DNA of 64,000 bases from Mycobacterium sp. DL99 (GTDB lineage Bacteria > Actinomycetota > Actinomycetes > Mycobacteriales > Mycobacteriaceae). The position numbers and the translations under genes were made by a program. The stretch is from positions 4,627,609-4,691,608 of the forward strand of contig NZ_SJOM01000007.1 in the NCBI RefSeq assembly GCF_004762045.1, read 5' to 3'. The notes below the pieces were generated by a model that was given only the letters and a program-made list of their open reading frames with translations, was not told the DNA's origin and made no database searches. Shown in pieces: positions 48,190 to 57,593 of the stretch. How positions within the stretch are numbered: position 1 is the first letter of the stretch; each line of letters starts with the position of its first letter.

Positions 48190-49527
48190 GTGACCGTCGC
48201 GTTGCTCACCGACAAGTACGAGCTGACGATGCTCGCCGCCGCGCTGCGCGATGGCACGGCGCACCGCCGCACCACCTTCGAAGTCTTTGCCCGCCGGCTG
48301 CCCGAAGGGCGCCGCTACGGCGTGGTCGCGGGCACCGGGCGGTTTGTGGAAGCGTTGGCAGAGTTCACGTTCGCGGCCAACGAACTCACCGTGCTCTCGG
48401 AGTTCCTGGATTCGGAGACACTGGATTTCCTGTCGAACTACCGGTTCGGCGGTGACGTCGACGGCTACGCCGAGGGCGAGCTCTACTTCCCGGGTTCCCC
48501 GGTGCTCTCGGTGCACGGGAGCTTCGCCGAGTGCGTGGTGCTGGAGACGCTCGTGCTGTCAATCCTCAACCACGACACGGCGATCGCCTCGGCGGCGGCC
48601 CGGATGGCCAGCGTCGCCCACGGCCGGCCGATGATCGAGATGGGCTCACGGCGTACCCATGAGCTGGCCGCCGTGGCATCGGCCCGCGCCGCCTACCTCG
48701 CCGGCTTCACCGGATCGTCGAATCTGGCCGCCCAGCAGCGTTACGGGGTGCCCGCACTGGGCACCGCCGCGCACGCCTACACACTGCTGCACACCTCCGA
48801 GTCCGGACCGGACGAGCAGGCGGCGTTCCGCGGCCAGGTGGCAGCCCTCGGCGTCGACACCACCCTGCTGGTGGACACCTATGACATCACCGCGGGCGTG
48901 GCCAACGCGATCGCGGCGGCCGGCCCGCAACTGGGCGCGGTGCGCATCGACTCGGGCGATCTGGGGGTGCTGGCCCGCCAGGTACGCCAGCAGCTGGATG
49001 ACCTCGGCGCCACGAGCACTCAGATCGTCGTCTCCGGAGACCTCGACGAGTTCGCCATCGCCGCCCTGCGCGCCGAGCCCGTCGACAGCTACGGGGTCGG
49101 CACCTCCGTTGTCACGGGCTCAGGCGCGCCGACCGCGGGCATGGTCTACAAACTGGTCGAGGTTGATGGAAGGCCGGTGGCCAAGCGCAGCAGCCGCAAG
49201 GAGTCGCACGGTGGCCGCAAGCAGGCCGTTCGGCTCGCCAAGGCCTCGGGCACGATCATCGAAGAGGTGGTCCACCCGTACGGCGAGGAGCCGCTGGAGA
49301 CATCGGGGCTCACCGCTCGCCGGCTCACCGTGCCGCTGGTGACCGGCGGCGCCCCCGTCGAGGGACACCACCCCGCTACCGACCTGGCCGCTGCGCGCGA
49401 GCGGGTCGCCGCAGGGCTGCACAGCCTGCCGTGGGACGGCCTGAAGCTGTCGCGCGGCGAGCCGGCCATCCCTACCCGGGTGATCCCGCCCGCACCCGTT
49501 CGTCAGCACCGGCCGTTCCAGACATGA
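48190..49527 (+). CDS. pncB: Nicotinate phosphoribosyltransferase
   Basis: A 445-residue NAD salvage enzyme making nicotinate mononucleotide from nicotinate and PRPP with ATP. Motifs: LLTDKYELTMLAAALRDG at the N-terminus, FEVFARRLPEGRRYGVVAG, EMGSRRTHELAAVASARAAY, AVRIDSGDLGVLARQVRQQL and KRSSRKESHGGRKQAVRL. It corresponds to M. tuberculosis Rv1330c (pncB1). GTG 48190 directly opens the conserved segment, so the longer ORF is dropped. The stop overlaps the dinG-type helicase start as ATGA. Confidence 0.95.
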   Translation: MTVALLTDKYELTMLAAALRDGTAHRRTTFEVFARRLPEGRRYGVVAGTGRFVEALAEFTFAANELTVLSEFLDSETLDFLSNYRFGGDVDGYAEGELYFPGSPVLSVHGSFAECVVLETLVLSILNHDTAIASAAARMASVAHGRPMIEMGSRRTHELAAVASARAAYLAGFTGSSNLAAQQRYGVPALGTAAHAYTLLHTSESGPDEQAAFRGQVAALGVDTTLLVDTYDITAGVANAIAAAGPQLGAVRIDSGDLGVLARQVRQQLDDLGATSTQIVVSGDLDEFAIAALRAEPVDSYGVGTSVVTGSGAPTAGMVYKLVEVDGRPVAKRSSRKESHGGRKQAVRLAKASGTIIEEVVHPYGEEPLETSGLTARRLTVPLVTGGAPVEGHHPATDLAAARERVAAGLHSLPWDGLKLSRGEPAIPTRVIPPAPVRQHRPFQT

Positions 49528-51611
49528 CGACCAAATCGAAGCCATCCCGTGAGGTGGCCAATGTGGTGACCAACCTCCTCAAGATCGCCGTCAAAGGGCT
49601 CGGCGGTGCCGGCCGTCCAGGTCAGGTAGAGATGGCCGAGGCGGTTGCCAACGCCTTCGAGTCCGGCGAGCACCTGGCCGTGCAGGCCGGTACCGGCACC
49701 GGCAAATCGCTGGCGTACCTGGTGCCGTCGATCGCCCGCGCCCTGCAGACCGAGCAGCCGGTGGTGGTCTCGACGGCCACCATCGCGCTGCAACGTCAGC
49801 TCGTGGACCGCGACCTGCCCCGGCTGGTGAACTCACTGGCCGACGCGCTACCTCGCGAGCCCACATTCGCATTGCTCAAGGGCCGGGGAAACTACCTGTG
49901 CCTCAATAAGATTCACAACGGAGCAACCGAAGAGCCGGCCGACCGTCCCCAGGATGAACTGTTCTCGCCGATGGCGGTCAGCGCCATGGGCCGCGATGTG
50001 CAGCGGCTGACGGAATGGTCCTCGGACACCGAGACCGGTGACCGCGACGAGCTGACTCCCGGTGTGCCGGACCGGTCCTGGTCCCAGGTCAGCGTGTCGG
50101 CACGCGAGTGCATCGGGGTGTCACGCTGCCAGTTCGGTACCGACTGCTTCGCCGAGCGGGCCCGCGAGAAGGCCGGCGCCGCCGACGTCGTCGTCACCAA
50201 TCACGCACTGCTGGCCATCGACGCGCTCTCCGATTTCTCGGTGCTGCCCGAATACGAGCTGCTGGTGGTCGACGAGGCCCACGAACTGGCCGACCGGGTG
50301 ACCGGGGTGGCCACCGCCGAGCTCTCGGCGACGTCCATGGCGGTGGCACACCGCAGGATGGCGCGATTGGTGGATGACGAACTGGCGCAACGCTTCGAGG
50401 CCGCTGTCGCGACGTTGTCCTCGCTGCTGCACGAACTCGATGCCGGCCGCATCGACGTGCTCGACGAGGAGCTGGGTATCTACTTGACCGCACTGCGCGA
50501 CGCGGCCAATGCGGCACGCACAGCGATCGACACCACCCCCAGCGACCCGCAGGCGGCCACGGCCCGCACCGAAGCCGTCACCGCACTGAACGATGTCAGC
50601 GACACCGCCACCCGCATCCTCACCTCGTTCGTCCCGCCCATCCCGGACCGCCTCGACGTGGTCTGGGTGGAGCAGTACGAACCGCCCAATGCCGGAAACT
50701 CCAACCCGGGAAATGCACCGGCTCCTCGACCCGGTGGGCGGTCCCTGCTACGGGTGGCCCCGATGTCGGTGTCGGGTCTGTTGCGCACCAGGCTGTTCGC
50801 CAACACCACGGCGGTGCTGACCTCGGCGACCCTCACTCTCGGCGGCAACTTCGACGCGATGGCGCGCAACTGGGGGCTGGGAGGATTCGCCGACGCCGGC
50901 GAGCCCGCCAAATCGGGCGGGGCCTGCGCGCCCGCCAAACCCGGTTGGCGCGGCCTCGATGTGGGGTCGCCGTTCGACCATGCCAAATCCGCAATTCTCT
51001 ACGTGGCCAAGCATTTACCACCGCCTGGACGGGACGGCACCGACACCCGCACCCTGGACGAGATCGAGGGCCTGATCACCGCGGCCGGTGGCCGCACCCT
51101 GGGCCTGTTCTCGTCGATGCGCGCGGCCAAGGCCGCCGCGGAGGTCATGCGCGGGCGGCTGTCAACCCCGGTGCTCTGCCAGGGTGAGGACACCACTTCG
51201 GCTCTGGTGCAACAGTTTTCCGATGATCCGGAGACCTCGCTGTTCGGCACCCTGTCGCTGTGGCAGGGCGTGGACGTCCCGGGGCCGTCACTGTCGTTGG
51301 TCCTGATCGACCGGATCCCCTTCCCACGCCCGGACGATCCGTTGTTGACCGCGCGGCAACGGGCGATCAGCGCACACGGCGGCAACGGCTTCATGGCGAT
51401 CGCCGCCAACCACGCGGCGCTGTTGCTGGCCCAGGGCACCGGACGGCTGCTGCGCCACACCGACGACCGCGGGGTGATCGCGGTGCTCGACTCCCGGCTG
51501 GCGACGGCCCGCTATGGCGGGTACCTGCGTTCCTCGTTGCCACCGTTCTGGTCCACCACCGACCCTGACCGGGTGCGTCAGTCGCTGAAGCGGCTTCGGG
51601 GAGCGGGCTGA
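49524..51611 (+). CDS. dinG: DinG/XPD-like Fe-S helicase (Rv1329c homologue)
   Basis: A 695-residue superfamily 2 ATP-dependent 5'-3' DNA helicase. Walker A is VQAGTGTGKSLAYL, the DEAH box is VVDEAHELADR, and the C-terminal motif VI is QGTGRLLRHTDDRG. Four cysteines fit an iron-sulfur cluster between motifs I and II: NYLCLNK, ARECIGVS, SRCQFG and TDCFAER. Full length, like Rv1329c. It resolves forked or damaged DNA structures, including R-loops in relatives. Coupled to pncB by a 4-bp overlap, an odd pair conserved in mycobacteria. Confidence 0.94.
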   Translation: MTTKSKPSREVANVVTNLLKIAVKGLGGAGRPGQVEMAEAVANAFESGEHLAVQAGTGTGKSLAYLVPSIARALQTEQPVVVSTATIALQRQLVDRDLPRLVNSLADALPREPTFALLKGRGNYLCLNKIHNGATEEPADRPQDELFSPMAVSAMGRDVQRLTEWSSDTETGDRDELTPGVPDRSWSQVSVSARECIGVSRCQFGTDCFAERAREKAGAADVVVTNHALLAIDALSDFSVLPEYELLVVDEAHELADRVTGVATAELSATSMAVAHRRMARLVDDELAQRFEAAVATLSSLLHELDAGRIDVLDEELGIYLTALRDAANAARTAIDTTPSDPQAATARTEAVTALNDVSDTATRILTSFVPPIPDRLDVVWVEQYEPPNAGNSNPGNAPAPRPGGRSLLRVAPMSVSGLLRTRLFANTTAVLTSATLTLGGNFDAMARNWGLGGFADAGEPAKSGGACAPAKPGWRGLDVGSPFDHAKSAILYVAKHLPPPGRDGTDTRTLDEIEGLITAAGGRTLGLFSSMRAAKAAAEVMRGRLSTPVLCQGEDTTSALVQQFSDDPETSLFGTLSLWQGVDVPGPSLSLVLIDRIPFPRPDDPLLTARQRAISAHGGNGFMAIAANHAALLLAQGTGRLLRHTDDRGVIAVLDSRLATARYGGYLRSSLPPFWSTTDPDRVRQSLKRLRGAG

Positions 51612-51699
51612 TATCGCACCCAGTGCACGCCGAGTTAACTAATGTGTGCGGATAACCGCGCGGACAGTTGGCCGCCAGAGTGCACCGGAAGGCAGCAAA

Positions 51700-53142
51700 A
51701 TGAGCCGACGCACCCTGTTCGGCATCGCGTGCGCGCTGAGCATGGTGTTGCCACTGGCCGCGTGCTCGTCCCTGGTCGGGGGCACAGCGGTTTCGGTGTT
51801 CGCCGATCCGTTCTCGGTCGCCGGCATGCCTGCCACCGACGGCTCCAGTGGGCTGCGCCCAGATGCCGAGAAGCCCTCCCGCAAGGTCAACAACACTGAT
51901 GGGGGCAAGGCTGACAACCTCGCAGCCAGTGCCGTCAGTGACCTCGAGGAGTTCTGGTCGAACGCCTACTCGGAGGTGTTCGACGGTGAGTTCCAACCGG
52001 TGCGCGCGCTGATCTCCTGGGACGCCGAGAGTTTCGACGGGAAGTTCTGCGGCATGGATACCTACGGACTGGTCAATGCCGCGTTCTGCAAACCGGATCG
52101 GACCATCGGCTGGGATCGGGGCGTGCTGATGCCCGGCCTACGCAAGCAGAACGGCGACATGGGCGCCGTCATGGTGCTCGCACACGAGTACGGCCATGCG
52201 ATCCAGCAGCAGGCCGGGCTGATCAACCGCAAGACGCCCACCCTGGTCGCCGAACAGCAGGCCGACTGCCTGGCGGGCACCTACATGCGATGGGTGGCCC
52301 AAGGCGATTCCCCGCGGTTCACACTCAGTACGGCCGACGGGCTCAACAAGCTGCTCGCCGCGGTGGTCGCGTTCCGGGATCCACTGCTCACCGAGGCTGA
52401 GGCCCAGATCGGGGTCGACGAGCATGGGTCGGCGTTCGAACGGATCTCCGCCTTCCAATTCGGGTTCACCGACGGGCCTTCGGCCTGCGCCGCGATCGAC
52501 GTCAAGGAGATTGACCAGCGGCGCGGCGACCTTCCGGTCCTGTTACCTGAGGACCAGAGCGGCGACCTGGACATCACCGAACACTGGGTCCGCTCGATGG
52601 TCGATGCGCTCAACATCATCTTCAAACCCGCCGACCCACCGCGGCTCAACTTCCGGCCCGACGCCGCAGTGGACTGTTCGAGCGCACGGCCCAGCCCGCC
52701 GGCCTCGTACTGTCCGGACACCAACACCATCGTGATCGATCTGGCCGAGCTACAGGCGCTTGCCGCACCGTCCGACGACCTCGATGTCAGCGGTCTGGCC
52801 GGCGGTGACAACACCGCCTACTCGGTGCTGATCTCGCGATACATGCTCGCCTTGCAGCATGCCCGGGGCCTGGTGCTCGACAACGCCGAGGCAGCGCTGC
52901 GCACCGCCTGCCTGACCGGGGTGGCCACGGCCAAGATGATCAAGCCCGTGAACCTGCCCAACGGTGACACGATCCTGCTGACCGCCGGTGACGTCGACGA
53001 GGCGGTATCGGGCATGCTCACCAACGGGTTGGCGGCCAGTGACGTCAACGGCGAGTCGGTGCCTTCGGGTTTCGCCCGCATCGACGCGTTCCGGGTCGGC
53101 ATCCTCGGTGACGAGGAACGCTGTCTCAAGCGGTTCGCCTGA
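51700..53142 (+). CDS. Lipoprotein neutral zinc metallopeptidase (paralogue 2)
   Basis: A 480-residue exported putative protease closely related to the product of 21782-23215. Signal peptide RRTLFGIACALSMVLPLAAC has lipobox LAAC with the Cys near residue 22. The zinc motif HEYGH is at residues 162-166 (VLAHEYGHAIQQQAG), followed by VAEQQADCLAGTYMRW. Shared segments with the paralogue include DGSSGLRPDA, NTDGGKADNLA, SPPASYCPDTNTIVIDL and AVSGMLTNGLAASDVNG. ATG 51700 follows GGAAGG. It inserts the unit of a peptidase, porin and Vgb-like gene between dinG and glgP. Substrate unknown. Confidence 0.88.
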   Translation: MSRRTLFGIACALSMVLPLAACSSLVGGTAVSVFADPFSVAGMPATDGSSGLRPDAEKPSRKVNNTDGGKADNLAASAVSDLEEFWSNAYSEVFDGEFQPVRALISWDAESFDGKFCGMDTYGLVNAAFCKPDRTIGWDRGVLMPGLRKQNGDMGAVMVLAHEYGHAIQQQAGLINRKTPTLVAEQQADCLAGTYMRWVAQGDSPRFTLSTADGLNKLLAAVVAFRDPLLTEAEAQIGVDEHGSAFERISAFQFGFTDGPSACAAIDVKEIDQRRGDLPVLLPEDQSGDLDITEHWVRSMVDALNIIFKPADPPRLNFRPDAAVDCSSARPSPPASYCPDTNTIVIDLAELQALAAPSDDLDVSGLAGGDNTAYSVLISRYMLALQHARGLVLDNAEAALRTACLTGVATAKMIKPVNLPNGDTILLTAGDVDEAVSGMLTNGLAASDVNGESVPSGFARIDAFRVGILGDEERCLKRFA

Positions 53143-53144
53143 GT

Positions 53145-53870
53145 TCAGACCACCTTCGTGGTGCCGTACCAGGCGAGTACCGCCTCGGACTCGTCGGTCG
53201 ACCGGGTCAGCACGGCATAGGACCGGATGAACGACTGCCCCACGCAGCCGTCGATCTTCACCCGGAAGTTGCTGATCATCACCCACGGCTCGGTGCCCTT
53301 GAACTCCTTCTCGGCCACCGGGATGAGGTTGATGATGCCGGGTTTGAGGCCGACCGTGATACCGCCGCCGATGTTCGCGCCGACTCCCGGCAGGATGCCT
53401 TCCGGCCACGGTGAGACCACGTCGGTGCCGAGAACCCCGATGGACGAGTTGAGTCCGGCGGTGCCGGTCAAGGAGACGCCGTTGGAGGTACTCATGTCGA
53501 TGCCGCAACCGATCTGGTAGCCGGCCTCGAGGGTGCCGCGCGGATCGCCGCCGCCGGGTCCGGACATCGCGCCGCGGTACGTACCGCCGACCACGTATTC
53601 GCGCGAGGACACCGCGGTGGTCAGCGGTGCCACCGCGGCCTGCGTCTCGTCAGCGGCCGACACGGTCAGATTCCAGCCGTCCGGGGTCTTGAGGGTGGCG
53701 GGCGCGGTCGACTCGACCAGGCCGGCCGCGGCCGGTTCGCCCGGTGCGGGCACTACATCGGCGACGACCTCGACCTCGGGTGCCACGACGGGATCAGCCC
53801 ATGCCGGTGCCACGGACGCCGCGCAGGCCAGGGACGCCGCAGTGAGCAGTACGAAGGAGCGAATCAACAC
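53145..53870 (-). CDS. MspA-family outer-membrane porin
   Basis: A 241-residue secreted protein of the MspA porin family of fast-growing mycobacteria. Signal peptide IRSFVLLTAASLACAASVAP ends AWA-D. The mature protein first has about 35 Pro/Val/Glu-rich residues (DPVVAPEVEVVADVVPAPGE), then the MspA core: TPDGWNLTVSAADETQAAVA, REYVVGGTYRGAM, GTLEAGYQIGCGIDMS and INLIPVAEKEFKG. Two Cys (GCGID, GCVGQ) may form a disulfide. MspA itself lacks such an N-terminal extension. Octameric pores of this family admit small hydrophilic solutes. Upstream lies a short inverted repeat. Convergent with the zinc peptidase, two bases apart. Confidence 0.9.
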   Translation of the reverse strand: MLIRSFVLLTAASLACAASVAPAWADPVVAPEVEVVADVVPAPGEPAAAGLVESTAPATLKTPDGWNLTVSAADETQAAVAPLTTAVSSREYVVGGTYRGAMSGPGGGDPRGTLEAGYQIGCGIDMSTSNGVSLTGTAGLNSSIGVLGTDVVSPWPEGILPGVGANIGGGITVGLKPGIINLIPVAEKEFKGTEPWVMISNFRVKIDGCVGQSFIRSYAVLTRSTDESEAVLAWYGTTKVV

Positions 53871-53888
53871 AGGCGGCCTCCGGTTACG

Positions 53889-53903
53889 GTTCCCAGCGGG
53901 AAC
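53889..53903. promoter_or_regulatory. Short inverted repeat upstream of the porin
   Basis: GTTCCC-AGC-GGGAAC is a perfect 6-bp inverted repeat with a 3-base spacer, 19 bp upstream of the porin start, in the 76-bp gap after the Vgb-like gene. It may be an operator; there is no adjacent regulator gene. Confidence 0.35.
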
Positions 53904-53946
53904 GTATCGCCCATGTACTTACCCGACCGTCAGCGCGCCTGCGCAC

Positions 53947-54795
53947 TCAGGTGGGCATTTTCAGGACGAATCCACACTCCAGCGCCACCCAGCAGGCACC
54001 GTCGGGACCGATCGCCAACCCGTGCGGTTCGCTGCCGGACGGCAGATCGATGGTCACCACGTCCCCGTCTCCGCTGATCCGGGCGATCTGGTCGGCGCCC
54101 CACAAGCTGACCCACACTCCGTCGGTCGGGTCGGCGACCACCGCATGCGGCTTGCCCGGCAGATCCAATTCCTGGATCGCATCGCCGACCGGGATTCGGC
54201 CGATCTTGTCCGCGCGGATCTCGGTGAACCACACCGCGTCGTCATGGGTGGCCGCGATACCGACAGGACCGGCTGCGGCAGTGGGCAATTCGCGTACCTT
54301 GAGGGATCCGTCAACGGTCAGCCGGCCCACCGCGCCGGTCTCGTTGAGCGTGAACCACAACGCGTCGTCAGGCCCCTTGGTGATCATCGACGGCATCCCG
54401 CCGACAGTGACCGCGGTGGAGATCTCGCCGTCGGTGCCGATCCTGCCGATCTCGCCGGACGACATCGTGGTGAACCACAACGCATCGTCGGGTCCCGCGG
54501 TGATCCCGAAAGGGGCACTGCCCCCGGGCAATTCGAAAGAACTCAACTCCCCCGCCGTGGTTATCCGGCCGATCCGATCGTCGCCGGACCGGGTGAACCA
54601 CAGTGCCCCGTCCGGTCCGGCCGCGATGATCGACGGACGGGAGCATTCTCCGACCGAGTACGTGCTGACCTCGCCGGTGGGCGAAACCCGGGCGACGGCG
54701 CCACTGTGCACCAAGGTCACCCACATCGCTCCGTCACTTCCGGCAGCCAGCGCGTACGGTCCGCCGTCGAGCTGAACTTTGAGCGCCTTACTCAA
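53947..54795 (-). CDS. Vgb-like beta-propeller (virginiamycin B lyase family)
   Basis: A 282-residue six- or seven-bladed propeller with repeats such as GPDGALWFT, GPDDALWFT (twice) and HDDAVWFTEI, each followed by an IGRI/VGRL strand. Vgb opens streptogramin B rings by elimination. From memory, S. aureus Vgb uses H228, E268, H270 and E284; here His217 (GKPHAV), Glu256 and His258 (SEPHGL) and Glu273 (ALECG) show nearly the same spacing. Activity is therefore possible, though many family members have other roles. No signal peptide. The TTG start overlaps the glgP stop (TTGA), so it is co-translated with glgP. Confidence 0.82.
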   Translation of the reverse strand: MSKALKVQLDGGPYALAAGSDGAMWVTLVHSGAVARVSPTGEVSTYSVGECSRPSIIAAGPDGALWFTRSGDDRIGRITTAGELSSFELPGGSAPFGITAGPDDALWFTTMSSGEIGRIGTDGEISTAVTVGGMPSMITKGPDDALWFTLNETGAVGRLTVDGSLKVRELPTAAAGPVGIAATHDDAVWFTEIRADKIGRIPVGDAIQELDLPGKPHAVVADPTDGVWVSLWGADQIARISGDGDVVTIDLPSGSEPHGLAIGPDGACWVALECGFVLKMPT

Positions 54796-57413
54796 GCCAG
54801 CGCCACCAGTCCGAGCTCGTTGTCAGCGGTCAGCAGCCGATGGTGCGGCAACACCCGCACGGTGTAGCCAACCGGCCCGGCCACCGGCAGCGGTGTGCTC
54901 GTCGAGAACACCTCGGTACCGCCGTCTGCCGAACCGGTGTGCGCCATCGGCACAGTCACCGGATTCAGGATCACGTCGCCGGCATCCACCCGGCCCAGCA
55001 CGGCCTGCACCGTGACTTCGTCGGGCCGCAGGCCGGCCAATTGCACCGTGGCGGTCAGCGTCAGCTGCGACCCCAACAGCGGCGTGTCGGGCAGGCCGTA
55101 GCTGTCCACGTCGGTGATCTGAATCTTCGGCCAGGCCTCCTGCGCCCGCCGCCGGTATTCGGCCAATTCCCGGGCCGCACCGAACGGCTCCCCCGAGGTG
55201 GCCTCGACGGTCTCGCGCAACGACTGCGCGGCCGGCAGGTAGTACTTCTCGGTGTAGTCCCGCACCATGCGCGAGGCCAGTACCTTCGGCCCGAGCACCT
55301 GCAGCGTGTGGCGCACCATCTCGACCCAGCGGGTCGGCACCCCGTGCTCGTCGCGCTCGTAGAACTTCGGCGTGACGGCGTGTTCGAGGAGGTCGTAGAG
55401 AGCGGCGGCCTCCAGGTCGTCGCGACGGGCCTCGTCGTCGACTCCGTCGGCGGTCGGGATCTCCCATCCGTTGTCGCCGTCGTACCACTCGTCCCACCAG
55501 CCGTCACGGATCGACAGATTCAACCCGCCATTGAGCGCACTCTTCATGCCCGACGTCCCGCAGGCCTCCAACGGACGCAGCGGATTGTTCAGCCAGACAT
55601 CGCAACCCCAGTACAGCAGCCGGGCCATCGACATGTCGTAGTCCGGCAGGAACGCGATCCGGTGCCGCACCTCCGGCCGGTCGGCGAACCGCACGATCTG
55701 CTGGATGAGCGCCTTGCCGCCGTCGTCGGCCGGGTGCGACTTACCCGCTACGATCAACTGCACCGGCCGCTTGCCGTCGAGCAGCAGTTTCTCCAGCCGC
55801 TCCGGGTCCCGCAGCATCAGCGTCAGCCGCTTGTAGGTGGGCACCCGTCGGGCGAACCCGACGGTCAGCACCTCCGGATCGAAAGCCGTTGCGATCCAGC
55901 CCAGTTCGGCTTCGGACGCACCGCGCTCCAGCCAGGAGCGGCGCAGGCGGGCACGCACGTCACCGATCAGCGTCTCGCGCAGCTGGGAGCGGATCCACCA
56001 CATGTGCCCCGGCTCCACCTCCTGTAGCCGCTCCCACACCGCCGGTTCTGCGGCCTCCGAGCCGATCAGCTCCCGGCCCAGGGCCAACCACTGCGGGGCC
56101 GCCCAGGTCGGGGCATGCACACCGTTGGTGATCGATCCGATCGGCACCTCGGCCCGGTCGAATCCCGGCCACAGGTCGTTGAACATCGCCCGACTGACCC
56201 GGCCGTGCAACAGCGAAACCCCGTTGGCCCGCTGTGCCAGCCGAAGGCCCATGTGCGCCATGTTGAACTTCGACGGATCGTCCTCGGCACCGAACGCGAC
56301 CACCCGCTCCAACGGCACACCGGGCAGCAGGCGACTGTCGGGCGGTCCGCTCCATTGATGTTCTTCGCGCGAGCGCTCATCGGCTGGGCTCCCGAAGTAG
56401 CGCCTGATCATCTCGACCGGGAACCGGTCGATGCCGGCCGGGACCGGGGTGTGGGTGGTGAATACCGTCGATGACCGCACCACGGTCAGTGCGGTGTCGA
56501 ATTCCAGCCCCGCTGCGACCAGTTCGCGGATACGTTCCACGCCGAGGAAGCCGGCATGGCCCTCGTTCATGTGGAACACCTCGGGGGCGGGCAGGTTCTC
56601 GATCTCGGTGAACGCCCTGATCGCGCGCACCCCGCCGATACCGGCCAGGATCTCCTGCTTGATGCGGTGTTCCTGGTCGCCGCCGTACAACCGGTCGGTG
56701 ACACTGCGCAGTTCGTGCTCGTTTTCCGGGACGTCGGAATCGAGCAGCAGCAGCGGAATCCGGCCCACCTGCGCGATCCACACCCGGGCTCGCAGCTCAC
56801 GGGCATCGGGCAGCGCCAGCGTGACCAGCACCGGCGCCCCGGCCGCGTCGGTGAGCAGCCGCAGCGGCAGCCCCTGCGGGTCCAGCGACGGGTAGGTCTC
56901 ATGCTGCCAACCGTCAGCGGTCAGGGATTGCCGGAAGTAACCCGAGCGGTAGTACAGGCCAACCGCGACCAACGGCAGACCCAGATCCGATGCGGACTTC
57001 AGATGGTCACCGGCCAGGATGCCCAGACCGCCGGAGTAGTTGGGCAGCACCTCGGCGACACCGAACTCCATCGAGAAATACGCGATGCCCTTCGGCATCT
57101 CGACCCCGTCGATGATCTGCTGCTGGTACCACAGCGGGCGGCTCAGATAGTTGTCCAGGTCGGCGGCCAGCTCATCGAGTCGGCCCAGGAACGATTCGTC
57201 AGCGGCCAGTTCGTCGAGCCGTTTCGGGCTGACGGCCCCCAGCAGCGCCACCGGGTCGCCGCTGGTCTGCTCCCACAGGTCGGCGTCGATGACAGCAAAC
57301 AGATCCTGGGTCGGCTTGTGCCACGACCAGCGCAGGTTGATCGACAGCCGTTCCAGCGCCGCCAACCGCTCGGGAAGGTGCGCGCGGACGGTGAACCTTC
57401 GGAGGGCTTTCAC
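54792..57413 (-). CDS. glgP: Alpha-glucan (glycogen) phosphorylase
   Basis: An 873-residue PLP enzyme releasing glucose 1-phosphate from the non-reducing ends of glycogen or alpha-glucan. The opening KALRRFTVRAHLPERLAAL agrees with M. tuberculosis Rv1328. Motifs: YFSMEFGVAEVLPNYSGGLG, HMNEGHAGFLGVERIREL, TTHTPVPAGIDRF, and the PLP/phosphate region EACGTSGMKSALNGGLNLS. GTG 57413 gives the canonical N-terminus; a TTG 21 bases earlier is disfavoured. It is divergent from glgE across 180 bp and overlaps the Vgb-like gene at its end. Confidence 0.94.
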   Translation of the reverse strand: MKALRRFTVRAHLPERLAALERLSINLRWSWHKPTQDLFAVIDADLWEQTSGDPVALLGAVSPKRLDELAADESFLGRLDELAADLDNYLSRPLWYQQQIIDGVEMPKGIAYFSMEFGVAEVLPNYSGGLGILAGDHLKSASDLGLPLVAVGLYYRSGYFRQSLTADGWQHETYPSLDPQGLPLRLLTDAAGAPVLVTLALPDARELRARVWIAQVGRIPLLLLDSDVPENEHELRSVTDRLYGGDQEHRIKQEILAGIGGVRAIRAFTEIENLPAPEVFHMNEGHAGFLGVERIRELVAAGLEFDTALTVVRSSTVFTTHTPVPAGIDRFPVEMIRRYFGSPADERSREEHQWSGPPDSRLLPGVPLERVVAFGAEDDPSKFNMAHMGLRLAQRANGVSLLHGRVSRAMFNDLWPGFDRAEVPIGSITNGVHAPTWAAPQWLALGRELIGSEAAEPAVWERLQEVEPGHMWWIRSQLRETLIGDVRARLRRSWLERGASEAELGWIATAFDPEVLTVGFARRVPTYKRLTLMLRDPERLEKLLLDGKRPVQLIVAGKSHPADDGGKALIQQIVRFADRPEVRHRIAFLPDYDMSMARLLYWGCDVWLNNPLRPLEACGTSGMKSALNGGLNLSIRDGWWDEWYDGDNGWEIPTADGVDDEARRDDLEAAALYDLLEHAVTPKFYERDEHGVPTRWVEMVRHTLQVLGPKVLASRMVRDYTEKYYLPAAQSLRETVEATSGEPFGAARELAEYRRRAQEAWPKIQITDVDSYGLPDTPLLGSQLTLTATVQLAGLRPDEVTVQAVLGRVDAGDVILNPVTVPMAHTGSADGGTEVFSTSTPLPVAGPVGYTVRVLPHHRLLTADNELGLVALA

Positions 57414-57593
57414 GCGATCCAACCTTACTGACAATTCCGGTTCGCGCAGCGGTGAGCGGCATCCGTACAGAGGCCGTTCACGTCACGCTTAACGCCCGCG
57501 AGATTGGGCAGCCCATTACGGTGGGTATCAGACGCGACAAGGCGAGTGCACGAGAGACAGCCGCTTGACCGAGACGATGTGAGGAGTGGATGG

